NCBI GenBank assembly: GCA_020831485.1 | Contig: JAFIGG010000003.1 | Span: 98,663-162,662, forward strand | Reading direction: 5' to 3' | DNA: 64,000 nt | From: Opitutales bacterium | GTDB taxonomy: Bacteria > Verrucomicrobiota > Verrucomicrobiia > Opitutales > Oceanipulchritudinaceae | Shown: in pieces, positions 16,976-25,202 of the stretch | Numbering within the stretch: position 1 is the stretch's first letter | Layout of the letters: each line of letters opens with the position of its first letter | Notes under the pieces: generated by a model | The model's database searches: none | The model's input: only the letters and a program-made list of their open reading frames with translations | Told to the model about the DNA's origin: nothing | Position numbers and translations under genes: made by a program

Positions 16976-18304
16976 ATGAAAAACCATGTTTCTCTAACGC
17001 GAAATATCGCATCAATAGCGGTCCTTTCAGGTATCCTTTCGGTGGCACCAGTTTTGGCAGATGATGAGCTATCAGGGCTCCGCCAACAAGTCGAACAACT
17101 GAGCCTTGCGGTTGATAGTCTGCAGTCTCAGAATCAACCTGCATTCAGGGTCGCTGCGTCCGGATTCAGGGTAGACTCTCCCGATGGGGTATTCAAATTT
17201 CAGGTCAATGGCCTGATCCAATTGGACCACAGGGCTTATCTGAACAGCGAATCGGGGGACCGGGGCGGCCACGATACTTTTGAGCTTCGTCGAGTAAGGC
17301 CGACACTCCAAGGACAGCTTGGAAAGTCTCTGGGATTTCGGTTTACGCCTGAGCTTTCGGGTACGGTGCGCGTGCTTGATGCGTATGGTGATTTTTATTT
17401 TGCGGACAATTCGTTCATTCGCTTTGGGAATGCCAAAGGTCCTGTCGGGCTTGAACGTTTGCAGGGTGGTGCGAACCTATTGTTCAATGAACGAGGATTG
17501 GCGACTGAATTTACGCCAGCACGTGAACTGGGTATCCAATTGCAGAGTCGGTTTGCTGACCAGACGGCTACCTTGCGGTTGGGGGTTTTTAACGGAGCGC
17601 TGGATGGTTCCAATGGAGCACCATCGACAAGCTCGAATGGTGATTTCAGTGTCGCTGGATCGTTCTATCTGCAGCCATTTCGATCCGATCCGAAAAGTCC
17701 GCTGAATGGCTTTGGTTTTGGTCTCGCAGCAAGTTATGGCAAGAATGAAGGAAATGCCGCTTTTCGATTACGGGCTCCACATCGCCTTGATGTAGCGCGA
17801 AATACTTCCGTTCTCGAGGATGGATCCGCATATCGGCTGAATCCGGGTGCCTATTTCTACAGCGGGCCATTTGGTTTGTTGGCTGAATACATTCAGTCGA
17901 ATCGTGAGTTGTACCTTGCAGGTGGTTCACCAACGCGCTACAGCAACAATGGCTGGACAATTGCTTTTAGCTACTTCCTCACAGGAGAGAATAATGGCTA
18001 CGGCAGGGTGAATCCATCAAACCCGTTCCAGGGCTTGGGTGCCGGAGGCATTGGTGCCTGGGAACTGGCTTTTCGCTTAACCGGGATTGACCTGGATCAG
18101 TCCTTGTTCGCTGATGGCCTATTGAACGAGTCTCAGGCAACCGCAGCACGCTCATATGGTCTTGGTCTGAATTGGTATATCACCTCGAATCTCAAATTAC
18201 TGCTGAGCTACGAACAAACAGCCTATTCTGACGGTTCTGGACACCCTGGAATAGATAGGTCGATCGACCGATCGGTGCTCAGTCGGCTGCAAGTGGTATT
18301 CTAA
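16976..18304 (+). CDS. Phosphate-selective porin O/P-family outer-membrane protein, probable sulfate porin
   Basis: 442 aa. Signal peptide to about residue 28 (APVLADDE), then a short coiled-coil segment (SGLRQQVEQLSLAVDSLQSQ, ~31-50) typical of trimeric OprO/OprP-like porins, then a beta-barrel. Motifs of the family are visible: FKFQVNGLIQLDHRAY, FELRRVRPTLQGQLGK, IRFGNAKGPVGLERL, and a C-terminal strand ending LSRLQVVF with terminal Phe. Known members select phosphate or pyrophosphate. Here the gene stands ahead of a sulfate ABC system and shares its leader elements, so sulfate or organosulfonate entry through the outer membrane is the better inference. Confidence 0.82.
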   Translation: MKNHVSLTRNIASIAVLSGILSVAPVLADDELSGLRQQVEQLSLAVDSLQSQNQPAFRVAASGFRVDSPDGVFKFQVNGLIQLDHRAYLNSESGDRGGHDTFELRRVRPTLQGQLGKSLGFRFTPELSGTVRVLDAYGDFYFADNSFIRFGNAKGPVGLERLQGGANLLFNERGLATEFTPARELGIQLQSRFADQTATLRLGVFNGALDGSNGAPSTSSNGDFSVAGSFYLQPFRSDPKSPLNGFGFGLAASYGKNEGNAAFRLRAPHRLDVARNTSVLEDGSAYRLNPGAYFYSGPFGLLAEYIQSNRELYLAGGSPTRYSNNGWTIAFSYFLTGENNGYGRVNPSNPFQGLGAGGIGAWELAFRLTGIDLDQSLFADGLLNESQATAARSYGLGLNWYITSNLKLLLSYEQTAYSDGSGHPGIDRSIDRSVLSRLQVVF

Positions 18305-18438
18305 TCGGTTATTTTCCGTAGCTTGAGTTGAGCTTGGCCGGCACCGCGAGGTGCGTTCTCTCTATAGAGCGGGCGGTATTCAGGCATGGTCTCGGCTGCA
18401 GAATGAAAAGAAGGTGTAAACCTAAATCCCGATAGCGT

Positions 18439-19137
18439 ATGAATCACCCAATCGAAATTAACTTCGTCCACCCTTCGGAGGAAGCATTGATGAATCGCTT
18501 TCGAGAAGGGAAACCTTTTGCAGAGCTGATTCAGCCGGTAGTCGAGCTTGCCGAATTTTCGAGCAGTTTACTCGTAGGCTACGCTGGAGGAGGCGAGCTG
18601 AGTCGTGAGAGACTGATTCCCTATTTTCACGTGCTTAGCTCAACCTTGTCACATCATAATCTTAGGGTTTTTGTTGTCGGCAGCCAGTCATGCGAATCGG
18701 TAAACGTGGCGACCCTCAGCCTGCTTCGGCTGATAATTGCCATGGAAGTCCGAGCTACTCTGGTTGAAGGAATAGAGTTGACCGTTTTTCCCGCTGTGGT
18801 TGAGGAATGGGCTCAGCCGGCACTACAGGGAGCGGTTTCCAGAGAGTTTAGGCGACTGAATCCTCACATTCTCATAAACGTCAGCGAAGTGCCGGAGCAA
18901 AGGAATAGTGTCTTGTCTATTATTCATCCCAGTAAGGCCGCAGTGCAGCGTATTCGTGAAGCACTTTTGAAGGTTGTTGCAGAGGGTCTGGTGATCAAGG
19001 TTTACGATGATCCTGAGGCCGATGGTTACCCGCTCGAATTGGATCTGGAGGTAGGGAGCGAAGGGGGGAGTTTTCAGAGGTCCAAAGAGCTTCGTAACGC
19101 AATGCTGATGCTTCTTCACGTATTGAGGAGCGTATAA
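18439..19137 (+). CDS. Unrecognised cytosolic protein in the sulfate cluster
   Basis: 232 aa, no signal peptide or membrane segment. I recognise no family. Visible features: an N-terminal helix-rich part (EALMNRFREGKPFAELIQPVVELAEFSSSLL), an alternating hydrophobic core resembling an alpha/beta fold (LRVFVVGSQSCES, VRATLVEGIELTVF, HILINVSEVPE), a single Cys in SQSCES, and an acidic C-terminal part (VYDDPEADGYPLELDLEVGSE). It lies 134 bp after the porin gene and 112 bp before the Rrf2 regulator, all in the same direction. Its position suggests a role in sulfur metabolism or its control, but no function can be assigned from sequence. Confidence 0.75.
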   Translation: MNHPIEINFVHPSEEALMNRFREGKPFAELIQPVVELAEFSSSLLVGYAGGGELSRERLIPYFHVLSSTLSHHNLRVFVVGSQSCESVNVATLSLLRLIIAMEVRATLVEGIELTVFPAVVEEWAQPALQGAVSREFRRLNPHILINVSEVPEQRNSVLSIIHPSKAAVQRIREALLKVVAEGLVIKVYDDPEADGYPLELDLEVGSEGGSFQRSKELRNAMLMLLHVLRSV

Positions 19138-19231
19138 TATTGCACATGAACGTTTTAAGGGTTGCTTAGCTGCCCGCTTCGATAAATTGAGGCAAAAGAT
19201 GGTTTTTTCTTGAAACCCGATTGATTTAATG

Positions 19232-19249
19232 TAGATTAAGAAAAATACA
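19232..19249 (+). promoter_or_regulatory. Candidate operator copy 3, in front of the Rrf2 gene
   Basis: TAGATTAAGAAAA begins at 19232, ten bases before the Rrf2 start codon, and resembles TAGAGATTTAAGAAA at the sbp leader and TAGAGTTTAAAGG at the porin leader. A possible -35 (TTGAAA at 19210-19215) lies upstream. The match would fit autoregulation by the Rrf2 protein. The hairpin seen in the other two leaders is absent here. Confidence 0.35.
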
Positions 19250-19807
19250 ATGAAGCTTAGCAAAAAAGCAGAATATGGTTTGCGCGCCCTTATCAATATG
19301 GGGATCGCCGAGGAGTTGGGCCGGGATCGGGTGTCGATTTCGGAGCTGGCTGCTTGTGACAATCTTCCGCTTAAATTTGTGGAGCAGATTTTAATGCAGC
19401 TCAGGGAGGCTGAATACGTGGACTCCAAGCGAGGCAAGTTTGGCGGATATTTTATCAAGAAGCCAGCTGGAGAGATTCGTATGGGAGACCTGATCCGTTT
19501 GCTAGATGGACCGCTTGCGCCTATTTCCTGTGCGAGTCAAAGTGCCTACCAAAAGTGTTCGTGCGCGGACGAGGCCCACTGCGGCCTGCGAATGCTGATG
19601 ATCGATGTTCGTAACGCGATGGCTAACATTCTCGATCGCTATACCCTGGCAGACGTTGTTGAGGTGACGCTGCGAAAGATTCGTCGCGACAATGCAGGAC
19701 ACTTTTTTCTCAAATCCGATCAGGCTCAGGTTGCTTCTTCGCAGCCCGAGGATCCCGCGGATCCCGCAGATGGCTTTCTGGCAGGTCTAGTTAGCTCCAA
19801 GAAATAA
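19250..19807 (+). CDS. Rrf2-family transcriptional regulator (IscR/CymR-like)
   Basis: 185 aa. The N-terminal winged helix is typical of Rrf2 proteins (KLSKKAEYGLRALINMGIA, SISELAACDNLPLKFVEQIL, SKRGKFGGYFI). A Cys cluster follows, C94, C103, C105 and C111, in the region where IscR and relatives bind an iron-sulfur cluster; the spacing C-x8-C-x-C-x5-C differs from classic IscR. Known members sense Fe-S status, nitrite or cysteine synthesis (CymR). It is followed after 8 bp by yezD and then the sulfate transporter operon, so control of sulfur uptake is the likely job. A basic, Asp/Pro-rich tail (DPADPADG) is present. Confidence 0.9.
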   Translation: MKLSKKAEYGLRALINMGIAEELGRDRVSISELAACDNLPLKFVEQILMQLREAEYVDSKRGKFGGYFIKKPAGEIRMGDLIRLLDGPLAPISCASQSAYQKCSCADEAHCGLRMLMIDVRNAMANILDRYTLADVVEVTLRKIRRDNAGHFFLKSDQAQVASSQPEDPADPADGFLAGLVSSKK

Positions 19808-19815
19808 ATTTAACC

Positions 19816-19998
19816 ATGAAATCATCACCAGATTCCCAGGCCGCGGAGGCCGAATGGCAGACAATCGTGGCGGATAAAGTGCGCTCACTGCGCTTTGGCG
19901 TGGTCCAGGTAGTGGTCCACGAAGGTAAAGTCACGCAGATTGAGAGTACCGAAAAAACCCGTCTCGAATCGCGCCCATCAAGCTCCAAAGGTCGTTGA
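19816..19998 (+). CDS. yezD: YezD family small protein (DUF2292)
   Basis: 60 aa. The core LRFGVVQVVVHEGKVTQIESTEKTRL matches the small YezD/DUF2292 family (pattern: I-x-G-x-V-x-V-V-x-x-G-K-V-x-Q-I-E-x-T-E-K), predicted as one compact beta-rich unit. Family members are often encoded next to sulfate or cysteine genes; their biochemical role is not established. It begins 8 bp after the Rrf2 stop, so both are probably one transcript. The first ~20 residues (MKSSPDSQAAEAEWQ) are hydrophilic and variable. This supports the sulfur assignment of the neighbourhood. Confidence 0.85.
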   Translation: MKSSPDSQAAEAEWQTIVADKVRSLRFGVVQVVVHEGKVTQIESTEKTRLESRPSSSKGR

Positions 19999-20067
19999 AC
20001 GGTTATTCAAATGGCCCACCTTCATCCAGAAGGAGGCTGCACCACAGCATCCATTATCTCACTTAAC

Positions 20068-20136
20068 AAAATAGAGATTTAAGAAACGGCTGACCGGACA
20101 ACCGGAGGTTTCGTTTTCATCATAGAAAGCGAATCC
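20068..20136 (+). promoter_or_regulatory. Conserved sulfur-cluster leader, copy 2, upstream of sbp
   Basis: Contains AAAATAGAGATTTAAGAAA (from 20069) and the hairpin CCGG-ACAA-CCGG-AG at 20094-20107, corresponding to copy 1 at 16862-16948. The distance from the hairpin's last base to the ATG is 31 bases, against 29 in copy 1. The spacing between operator-like block and hairpin differs (longer in copy 1). A partial inverted repeat, ATCTC...GAGAT, flanks the operator block. Confidence 0.5.
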
Positions 20137-21234
20137 ATGCCTACAAAAAGCATATTCAAAACGGCGTCGAGTGACGGCCCACAACAAAATTCACGCAGCT
20201 TAATTCGCAGCGCACTCAACTGGAGTGGCGTTGTCGCATTGGCGATTGGGAGCCTGGCCTTCGTGGCCTGCGGAGCTAAAGAAGAAGGCTCCGGAAGCGG
20301 TCGAACAATTGAGCTGCTCAATGTTTCCTACGATCCAACCCGGGAATTTTACTCGGAATTCAACCAGGCCTTTGCAGCCCATTGGAGTGCAGAGACCGGT
20401 GACCGTGTCCGGATACGGCTATCGCACGGAGGCTCCAGTCGCCAGGCCCGCTACGTCATCGACGGTCTTGAAGCGGATGTAGTCACCCTGGCGCTGGCTG
20501 CGGATATTGATGCCCTTGCGGAGCGTGGCTTCCTCCCGACAGACTGGCAGAGTCGCTTGCCGGCGAACAGCGCCCCCTATCAATCCACCCTTGCATTTCT
20601 AGTGCGGAAGGGAAACCCAAAGAACATTCAAAACTGGGACGATCTGATCCGCCCAGGTGTTCAAGTGATCACACCCAATCCAAAAACTTCAGGTGTGGCG
20701 CGCTGGAATTATCTGGCGGCATGGGGCTGGGCGTTGAACGAATTCGACGGCGATGAGGCCCGGGTTACGGATTATATTCGTCGACTGTTTCGCAATGTGC
20801 CGGTTCTGGACACTGGAGCGCGCGGAGCCTCCACAACCTTTCAGGAGCGCGGTATTGGCGACGTATTGATAAACTGGGAGAATGAGCTTCTCCTGGCTTT
20901 GCAGCAGCACGGCGATAAGTTTGAAATCGTTGTTCCTTCCGTCAGTATTCTTGCTGAACCTACGGTTGCGATCGTGGACCGCAATGTGGACCGCAAAGGT
21001 ACGCGGGAGGTGGCACAGGCCTATCTGGAGTTTCTCTATTCTGACGAAGGTCAGGATATTGCCGGCAAGCACTTCTACCGTCCCAGTAATCCGGAGTTCC
21101 TGGCGAAGTATAGTGACCAGTACCCGGATGTGGAGCTGTTCACTATTGACGATGCGTTTGGTGGATGGGCTCCGGCAACAGAAAAACACTTTCGCGATGG
21201 CGGTATCTTCGATCAGATCTACCTGACGGACTGA
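20137..21234 (+). CDS. sbp: Sulfate/thiosulfate ABC transporter substrate-binding lipoprotein
   Basis: 365 aa. A lipoprotein signal ends in AFVAC (Cys 45), so the binding protein is tethered rather than free. The mature start [20 protein letters not shown] is the Sbp/CysP hallmark, with further family motifs [14 protein letters not shown] (sulfate-contacting Ser/Gly/Arg loop), [17 protein letters not shown], and [18 protein letters not shown]. Known role: capture of sulfate or thiosulfate in the periplasm for CysTWA. It is the first gene of the uptake operon, but an unrecognised gene separates it from cysT. Leader elements shared with the porin gene suggest common control. Confidence 0.93.
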   Translation: MPTKSIFKTASSDGPQQNSRSLIRSALNWSGVVALAIGSLAFVACGAKEEGSGSGRTIELLNVSYDPTREFYSEFNQAFAAHWSAETGDRVRIRLSHGGSSRQARYVIDGLEADVVTLALAADIDALAERGFLPTDWQSRLPANSAPYQSTLAFLVRKGNPKNIQNWDDLIRPGVQVITPNPKTSGVARWNYLAAWGWALNEFDGDEARVTDYIRRLFRNVPVLDTGARGASTTFQERGIGDVLINWENELLLALQQHGDKFEIVVPSVSILAEPTVAIVDRNVDRKGTREVAQAYLEFLYSDEGQDIAGKHFYRPSNPEFLAKYSDQYPDVELFTIDDAFGGWAPATEKHFRDGGIFDQIYLTD

Positions 21235-21314
21235 TTCACTACAACAACCTCGAACACTACCCGGCGGTCCGATCCCGCTTGGAGTGTCAGTATACACTTT
21301 AATTGATAAATACA

Positions 21315-22202
21315 ATGGCCATCGCCAGGAACATAATTGAAGCGAGTTTCCCAACGCCACTGTTTGAGATCCAAGCGGCGGACCCAGGGCTGTGTGTTGG
21401 TCGCGTATTGCTCAAGGCAGAGTTTCGTGCGCCCCTGGGTAATCTTGAAGACCGTTGGGCAAAGGAGCTTGAAGCATCTCGGGTCGGTAATCCGGAATCT
21501 CAAAGCACTAATGTGACTTTTGCTCCGGTCGCAGAGGAGCGCAGTCTGGCCGTGGCATTGGCAGCTTCGGTATTCAATCACAAATATGTGCCGATGTTGA
21601 CGCGATCACCTAGCCCTTGTTACCAAAAGATTCTGGGAAGGTTTAGGAAGAAATTCCATGATGGCAATGCCGTTCAGAAAGTTGATGCACCTAAAGTCGA
21701 AGAAACGGCCAGCATTTGGGCTAACTACCTTCTGACGGCGCTCAGTTCCGATGAACTGTCGGGGAAGGAGGGACGGCACTGGAAGTCCCTTGTAGACGAA
21801 GTTTTTGACGAGATTAGCCCAGAGAGGGCACACTTCATCTTTCCTGTCTTCCCTTTTCTGGACGATCCAGAGGTTATGCTGAAATTGAGAAATGATTTTC
21901 CAGACAGTTATTTCAGTTTCGTCTGGTGGCCTCGCAGTAGGATGGAGAGGCCACCGAAGCTGGAAGCTCCTGAACGCTATGCGATTCAGCAGATCAGCCT
22001 CAAAGAGGCACTCCTGGCTTCTGTATGGCTTGCTGAGAACCATGGAATTATTGCGGCGGTGCCCACCGGAGCAGTGGTTCATATAGCCCTCCTCTTTGCC
22101 CATCAACCGGTTTTCTCTGATGCCACCCTGGTTCCTATCGGATGCCACTTTTACGACCGCGAAGAGAATTATAATCCGTATGCCAAAAGGCTGCTGACCT
22201 GA
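21315..22202 (+). CDS. Unrecognised protein inserted between sbp and cysT
   Basis: About 295 aa from the ATG at 21315 (an in-frame TTG at 21303 is possible). No signal peptide, no clear membrane segment, no family recognised. Visible: an opening of beta-like segments (LFEIQAADPGLCVGRVLLKAEFRAP), a basic Cys-containing stretch (SPSPCYQKILGRFRKKF), an aromatic motif (DSYFSFVWWPRSRM), and a C-terminal portion with small hydrophobics (GIIAAVPTGAVVHIALLFAHQPVF) ending GCHFYDREENYNPYAKRLL. It lies 80 bp after sbp and 87 bp before cysT on the same strand, so probably co-transcribed. Its retention inside a transporter operon points to a sulfur-related role; none can be named. Confidence 0.72.
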   Translation: MAIARNIIEASFPTPLFEIQAADPGLCVGRVLLKAEFRAPLGNLEDRWAKELEASRVGNPESQSTNVTFAPVAEERSLAVALAASVFNHKYVPMLTRSPSPCYQKILGRFRKKFHDGNAVQKVDAPKVEETASIWANYLLTALSSDELSGKEGRHWKSLVDEVFDEISPERAHFIFPVFPFLDDPEVMLKLRNDFPDSYFSFVWWPRSRMERPPKLEAPERYAIQQISLKEALLASVWLAENHGIIAAVPTGAVVHIALLFAHQPVFSDATLVPIGCHFYDREENYNPYAKRLLT

Positions 22203-22289
22203 ATTATCAAAAAATGAACTCGAATAGATTCCAGCTAATTCAGCAATGCGAGTGCGCCTGATTGGAGATCACTATCCCGATATATACTT

Positions 22290-23174
22290 ATGCATTCCGA
22301 ATCATCAACAAAACCACCGAATTTCGTTGGAAGAGATGCGGTCAAACGCATCAACCGACGGGTGATACCCGGCTTCGGGTTATCTATGGGCATCACCCTT
22401 GCTTATCTAGGACTGCTCGTACTGATACCTCTGGCAGGTGTTTTCATCCTGACCTCACAAATGTCCTGGGAGGATTTTTGGAGGGTGATTACCTCGCGTC
22501 AGGTCGTTGCCTCCTATAAAGTGACCTTTGGCGTTTCGCTGGCGGCTGCTAGTGCGAACGCGGTTTTTGGACTGCTGGTCGCATGGGTTTTGGTGCGCTA
22601 TCATTTCCCAGGCCGAAAACTGATCGATGGCATGGTGGACTTGCCGTTCGCCTTGCCCACAGCCGTTGCGGGGATCGCCCTGACGGCCCTCTACAATCAG
22701 AATGGATGGCTGGGTAAATTCTTTTATGGCATTGGCATTGAGACCGCCTATTCCCAGGTCGGTATCTTTATCGCACTGACATTTATCGGCATTCCTTTTG
22801 TCGTAAGAACGGTGCAGCCTGTCATAGAGGACCTGGACAGCGAAGTGGAAGAGGCGGCTGCCTCATTGGGCGCCAGTCGCCTGCGGACTTGGTTCCGGAT
22901 TATCCTACCTGTGCTGATTCCGGCGATGTTGACTGGTTTCGCTCTGGCTTTTGCCCGCGCGGTGGGTGAATACGGGTCGGTTATTTTTATTTCAGGCAAC
23001 ATGCCGTTGAGGACAGAGATCACCCCACTGATCATTGTGAAATTCCTCGAACAGTACCAATACGCGGAAGCGACTGCCATCGCCTGTGTGATGCTGATCG
23101 TTTCCTTTACGCTGTTACTTATTATCAATCTCCTTCAACGCTGGACCGAGTCGATTGGCCAACAACGCAACTAG
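22290..23174 (+). CDS. cysT: Sulfate ABC transporter permease CysT
   Basis: 294 aa with six or seven membrane segments. The family core is clear: DLPFALPTAVAGIALTALYNQNGWLG and the EAA coupling loop EEAAASLGASRLRTWFRIILP, then AFARAVGEYGSVIFISGN. A hydrophilic N-terminal extension of ~35 residues (HSESSTKPPNFVGRDAVKRINRRV) precedes the first helix. It is one of the two inner-membrane subunits that form the sulfate channel with CysW. cysW starts 8 bases after its stop. An upstream unknown gene separates it from sbp. Confidence 0.93.
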   Translation: MHSESSTKPPNFVGRDAVKRINRRVIPGFGLSMGITLAYLGLLVLIPLAGVFILTSQMSWEDFWRVITSRQVVASYKVTFGVSLAAASANAVFGLLVAWVLVRYHFPGRKLIDGMVDLPFALPTAVAGIALTALYNQNGWLGKFFYGIGIETAYSQVGIFIALTFIGIPFVVRTVQPVIEDLDSEVEEAAASLGASRLRTWFRIILPVLIPAMLTGFALAFARAVGEYGSVIFISGNMPLRTEITPLIIVKFLEQYQYAEATAIACVMLIVSFTLLLIINLLQRWTESIGQQRN

Positions 23175-23181
23175 AATAATC

Positions 23182-24054
23182 ATGGCTTCCATCATTTCAC
23201 GTTTTCGCCTGGACCCGCTGCCTAAGCAGCAGAGCGCAATCAATGAAGCGCGCTGGGTTCGCTATTTGCTCATAGGTATCTCCCTGAGTTTCCTGCTGCT
23301 GTTCCTCCTGATACCTCTGGTGTCGGTTTTCTATGAGGCGCTACGGCAGGGCGCTTCCGTCTTCCTTGCAACCTTTGGCGACCCGGATGCGCAGGCTGCC
23401 ATCCGCCTGACCTTGACCGTGGCTCTGATCTGCGTGCCGGTAACAACGCTCTTTGGTGTGGCTGCTGCCTGGACCATTACCAAATTCTCTTTCAGGGGGA
23501 AGAGTCTGTTGACCACGCTTATCGATCTGCCGTTTGCGGTCTCACCAGTCATAGCGGGACTCATCTTTATCCTGATTTTCAGCGGTACACACGGTTGGCT
23601 GGGCCCCTGGTTTGAGGACCGTGGTATCCGGATAATCTTTGCTTTACCAGGCATTACCCTGGCAACGATGTTCATTACCCTGCCGTTTGTGGCCAGAGAG
23701 TTGATTCCAATCATGCAGGCCCAGGGGAAGGATGAAGAGTATGCCGCCTTGACTCTCGGTGCCAACGGCTGGAGGACCTTTTTTCGGGTGACGCTTCCCA
23801 ATGTAAAGTGGGGGCTGTTCTACGGTCTGATTCTGTGCAATGCCAGGGCAATGGGCGAATTCGGTGCGGTGGCCGTTGTTTCGGGCAACATAAAAGGCCT
23901 CACCAGTACCATGCCGCTCTATATTGAGACGCTCTATTTCGAATACCAAACCGTCCCGGCCTTTGCGCTGTCTTCTCTGCTTACGCTGTTGGCTCTCCTG
24001 ACCCTGATCCTGAAAAACATCATCGAATGGAAGGGCAGTCGGGCCAGGAGCTGA
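23182..24054 (+). CDS. cysW: Sulfate ABC transporter permease CysW
   Basis: 290 aa from the ATG at 23182; an in-frame TTG at 23155 would overlap cysT. About six membrane segments with DLPFAVSPVIAGLIFILIFSG and the coupling loop EEYAALTLGANGWRTFFRVTLP, then NARAMGEFGAVAVVSGNIKG, which is the CysW signature. Pairs with CysT. It lies 33 bp upstream of cysA in the same direction. Gene order cysT-cysW-cysA is the conserved one. Confidence 0.93.
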   Translation: MASIISRFRLDPLPKQQSAINEARWVRYLLIGISLSFLLLFLLIPLVSVFYEALRQGASVFLATFGDPDAQAAIRLTLTVALICVPVTTLFGVAAAWTITKFSFRGKSLLTTLIDLPFAVSPVIAGLIFILIFSGTHGWLGPWFEDRGIRIIFALPGITLATMFITLPFVARELIPIMQAQGKDEEYAALTLGANGWRTFFRVTLPNVKWGLFYGLILCNARAMGEFGAVAVVSGNIKGLTSTMPLYIETLYFEYQTVPAFALSSLLTLLALLTLILKNIIEWKGSRARS

Positions 24055-24087
24055 AATCCGTTTACTAATTTTAGAATTGAATTTCCT

Positions 24088-25167
24088 ATGAGTATTAAAG
24101 CCATTCAAATCACTAAATCCTTCGGTAGTTTCAAGGCGCTGGACAATGTTTCCCTTGAGGTGCCCGATGGAAAACTCGTCTCGCTGCTCGGGCCATCTGG
24201 TTCCGGGAAAACAACGCTGCTGCGAATCCTTGCAGGATTGGATTTTGCCGATTCAGACAGCGATGGGCAGATTCTTTTTCATGGCCAGGATGTTACCGCT
24301 ACGCCTGCGGGTAAGCGGGGCGTAGGCTTTGTTTTCCAACATTATGCCCTGTTTAAACACATGACGATCGAGGACAATATTGCCTTCGGTCTCAACTCAC
24401 TCAAGCGTGCCCTGCGACCGGCGAAGGATCAGGTTCGGGCTCGGGTTAATGAGCTGCTGGACCTGGTTCAACTGGACGGTTTGCAGAAGCGCTATCCAAG
24501 CGAACTCTCCGGAGGTCAACGTCAGCGCATTGCCCTTGCAAGAGCCCTCGCGGTTCGGCCCAAGGTGCTGCTACTGGACGAACCCTTTGGCGCGCTTGAT
24601 GCCAAGGTGCGCAAGGATTTACGGCGCTGGCTACGAACCTTTCAGGAAGAGATCAAGGTCACTACGATATTCGTGACCCACGATCAGGAGGAGGCGCTGG
24701 AGCTGGCTGACGAAGTGGTGGTGATGAACAACGCGACCATAGAGCAGAAAGGTACTCCTCAGAAAGTCTATGACCGGCCCGTTTCACCTTTTGTTATCGA
24801 ATTCCTTGGCAATGTTAACCGGTTTACCTCTGGCGTTGGCGAGATCAAAGACGGTGTCGAACGGGACGTCCTTTATGTCAGGCCTCACGATGTGGAGCTC
24901 GAACCGGAAGGTTCCAGTACCCATGAGTACGCGCTTAAAGCTAAAGTTCAGCATATTTTCTCGGCCGGAAATTATGGACGGGTAACCCTCGAACGCCTTG
25001 GCACCCACGAACCTTTTGAAGCAGAGGTTCCTCGTGAACGCTTGCGTGAACTGAATCTGGAGCCAGGCACGATTGTGTCGGTGATTTTCCGCCATGTTCG
25101 CCTCTTCCCAAAAGGAGAGTTTGTTGAGGCCGACATCCGCGACGGTGAGCTGGTAGCCAATCGATAG
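24088..25167 (+). CDS. cysA: Sulfate/thiosulfate ABC transporter ATP-binding protein CysA
   Basis: 359 aa. ATPase motifs: Walker [11 protein letters not shown]-loop FQHYALF, signature [15 protein letters not shown], Walker [14 protein letters not shown]-loop VTHDQEEAL. The segment [14 protein letters not shown] with a C-terminal TOBE-like part ([26 protein letters not shown]) is specific to CysA. It couples ATP hydrolysis to sulfate import through CysTW. The gene is followed after 35 bp by an HTH-EIIA fusion on the same strand. Confidence 0.94.
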   Translation: MSIKAIQITKSFGSFKALDNVSLEVPDGKLVSLLGPSGSGKTTLLRILAGLDFADSDSDGQILFHGQDVTATPAGKRGVGFVFQHYALFKHMTIEDNIAFGLNSLKRALRPAKDQVRARVNELLDLVQLDGLQKRYPSELSGGQRQRIALARALAVRPKVLLLDEPFGALDAKVRKDLRRWLRTFQEEIKVTTIFVTHDQEEALELADEVVVMNNATIEQKGTPQKVYDRPVSPFVIEFLGNVNRFTSGVGEIKDGVERDVLYVRPHDVELEPEGSSTHEYALKAKVQHIFSAGNYGRVTLERLGTHEPFEAEVPRERLRELNLEPGTIVSVIFRHVRLFPKGEFVEADIRDGELVANR

Positions 25168-25202
25168 GGAAAATGGCATTTAACTAATCTTACAAGTAAT
25201 AC

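Noticed and set aside
16862..20136. SAM (S-box) riboswitch in the sulfate-cluster leaders
   Set aside because: The short hairpin and flanks lack the multi-stem S-box core; only a shared small hairpin is visible.
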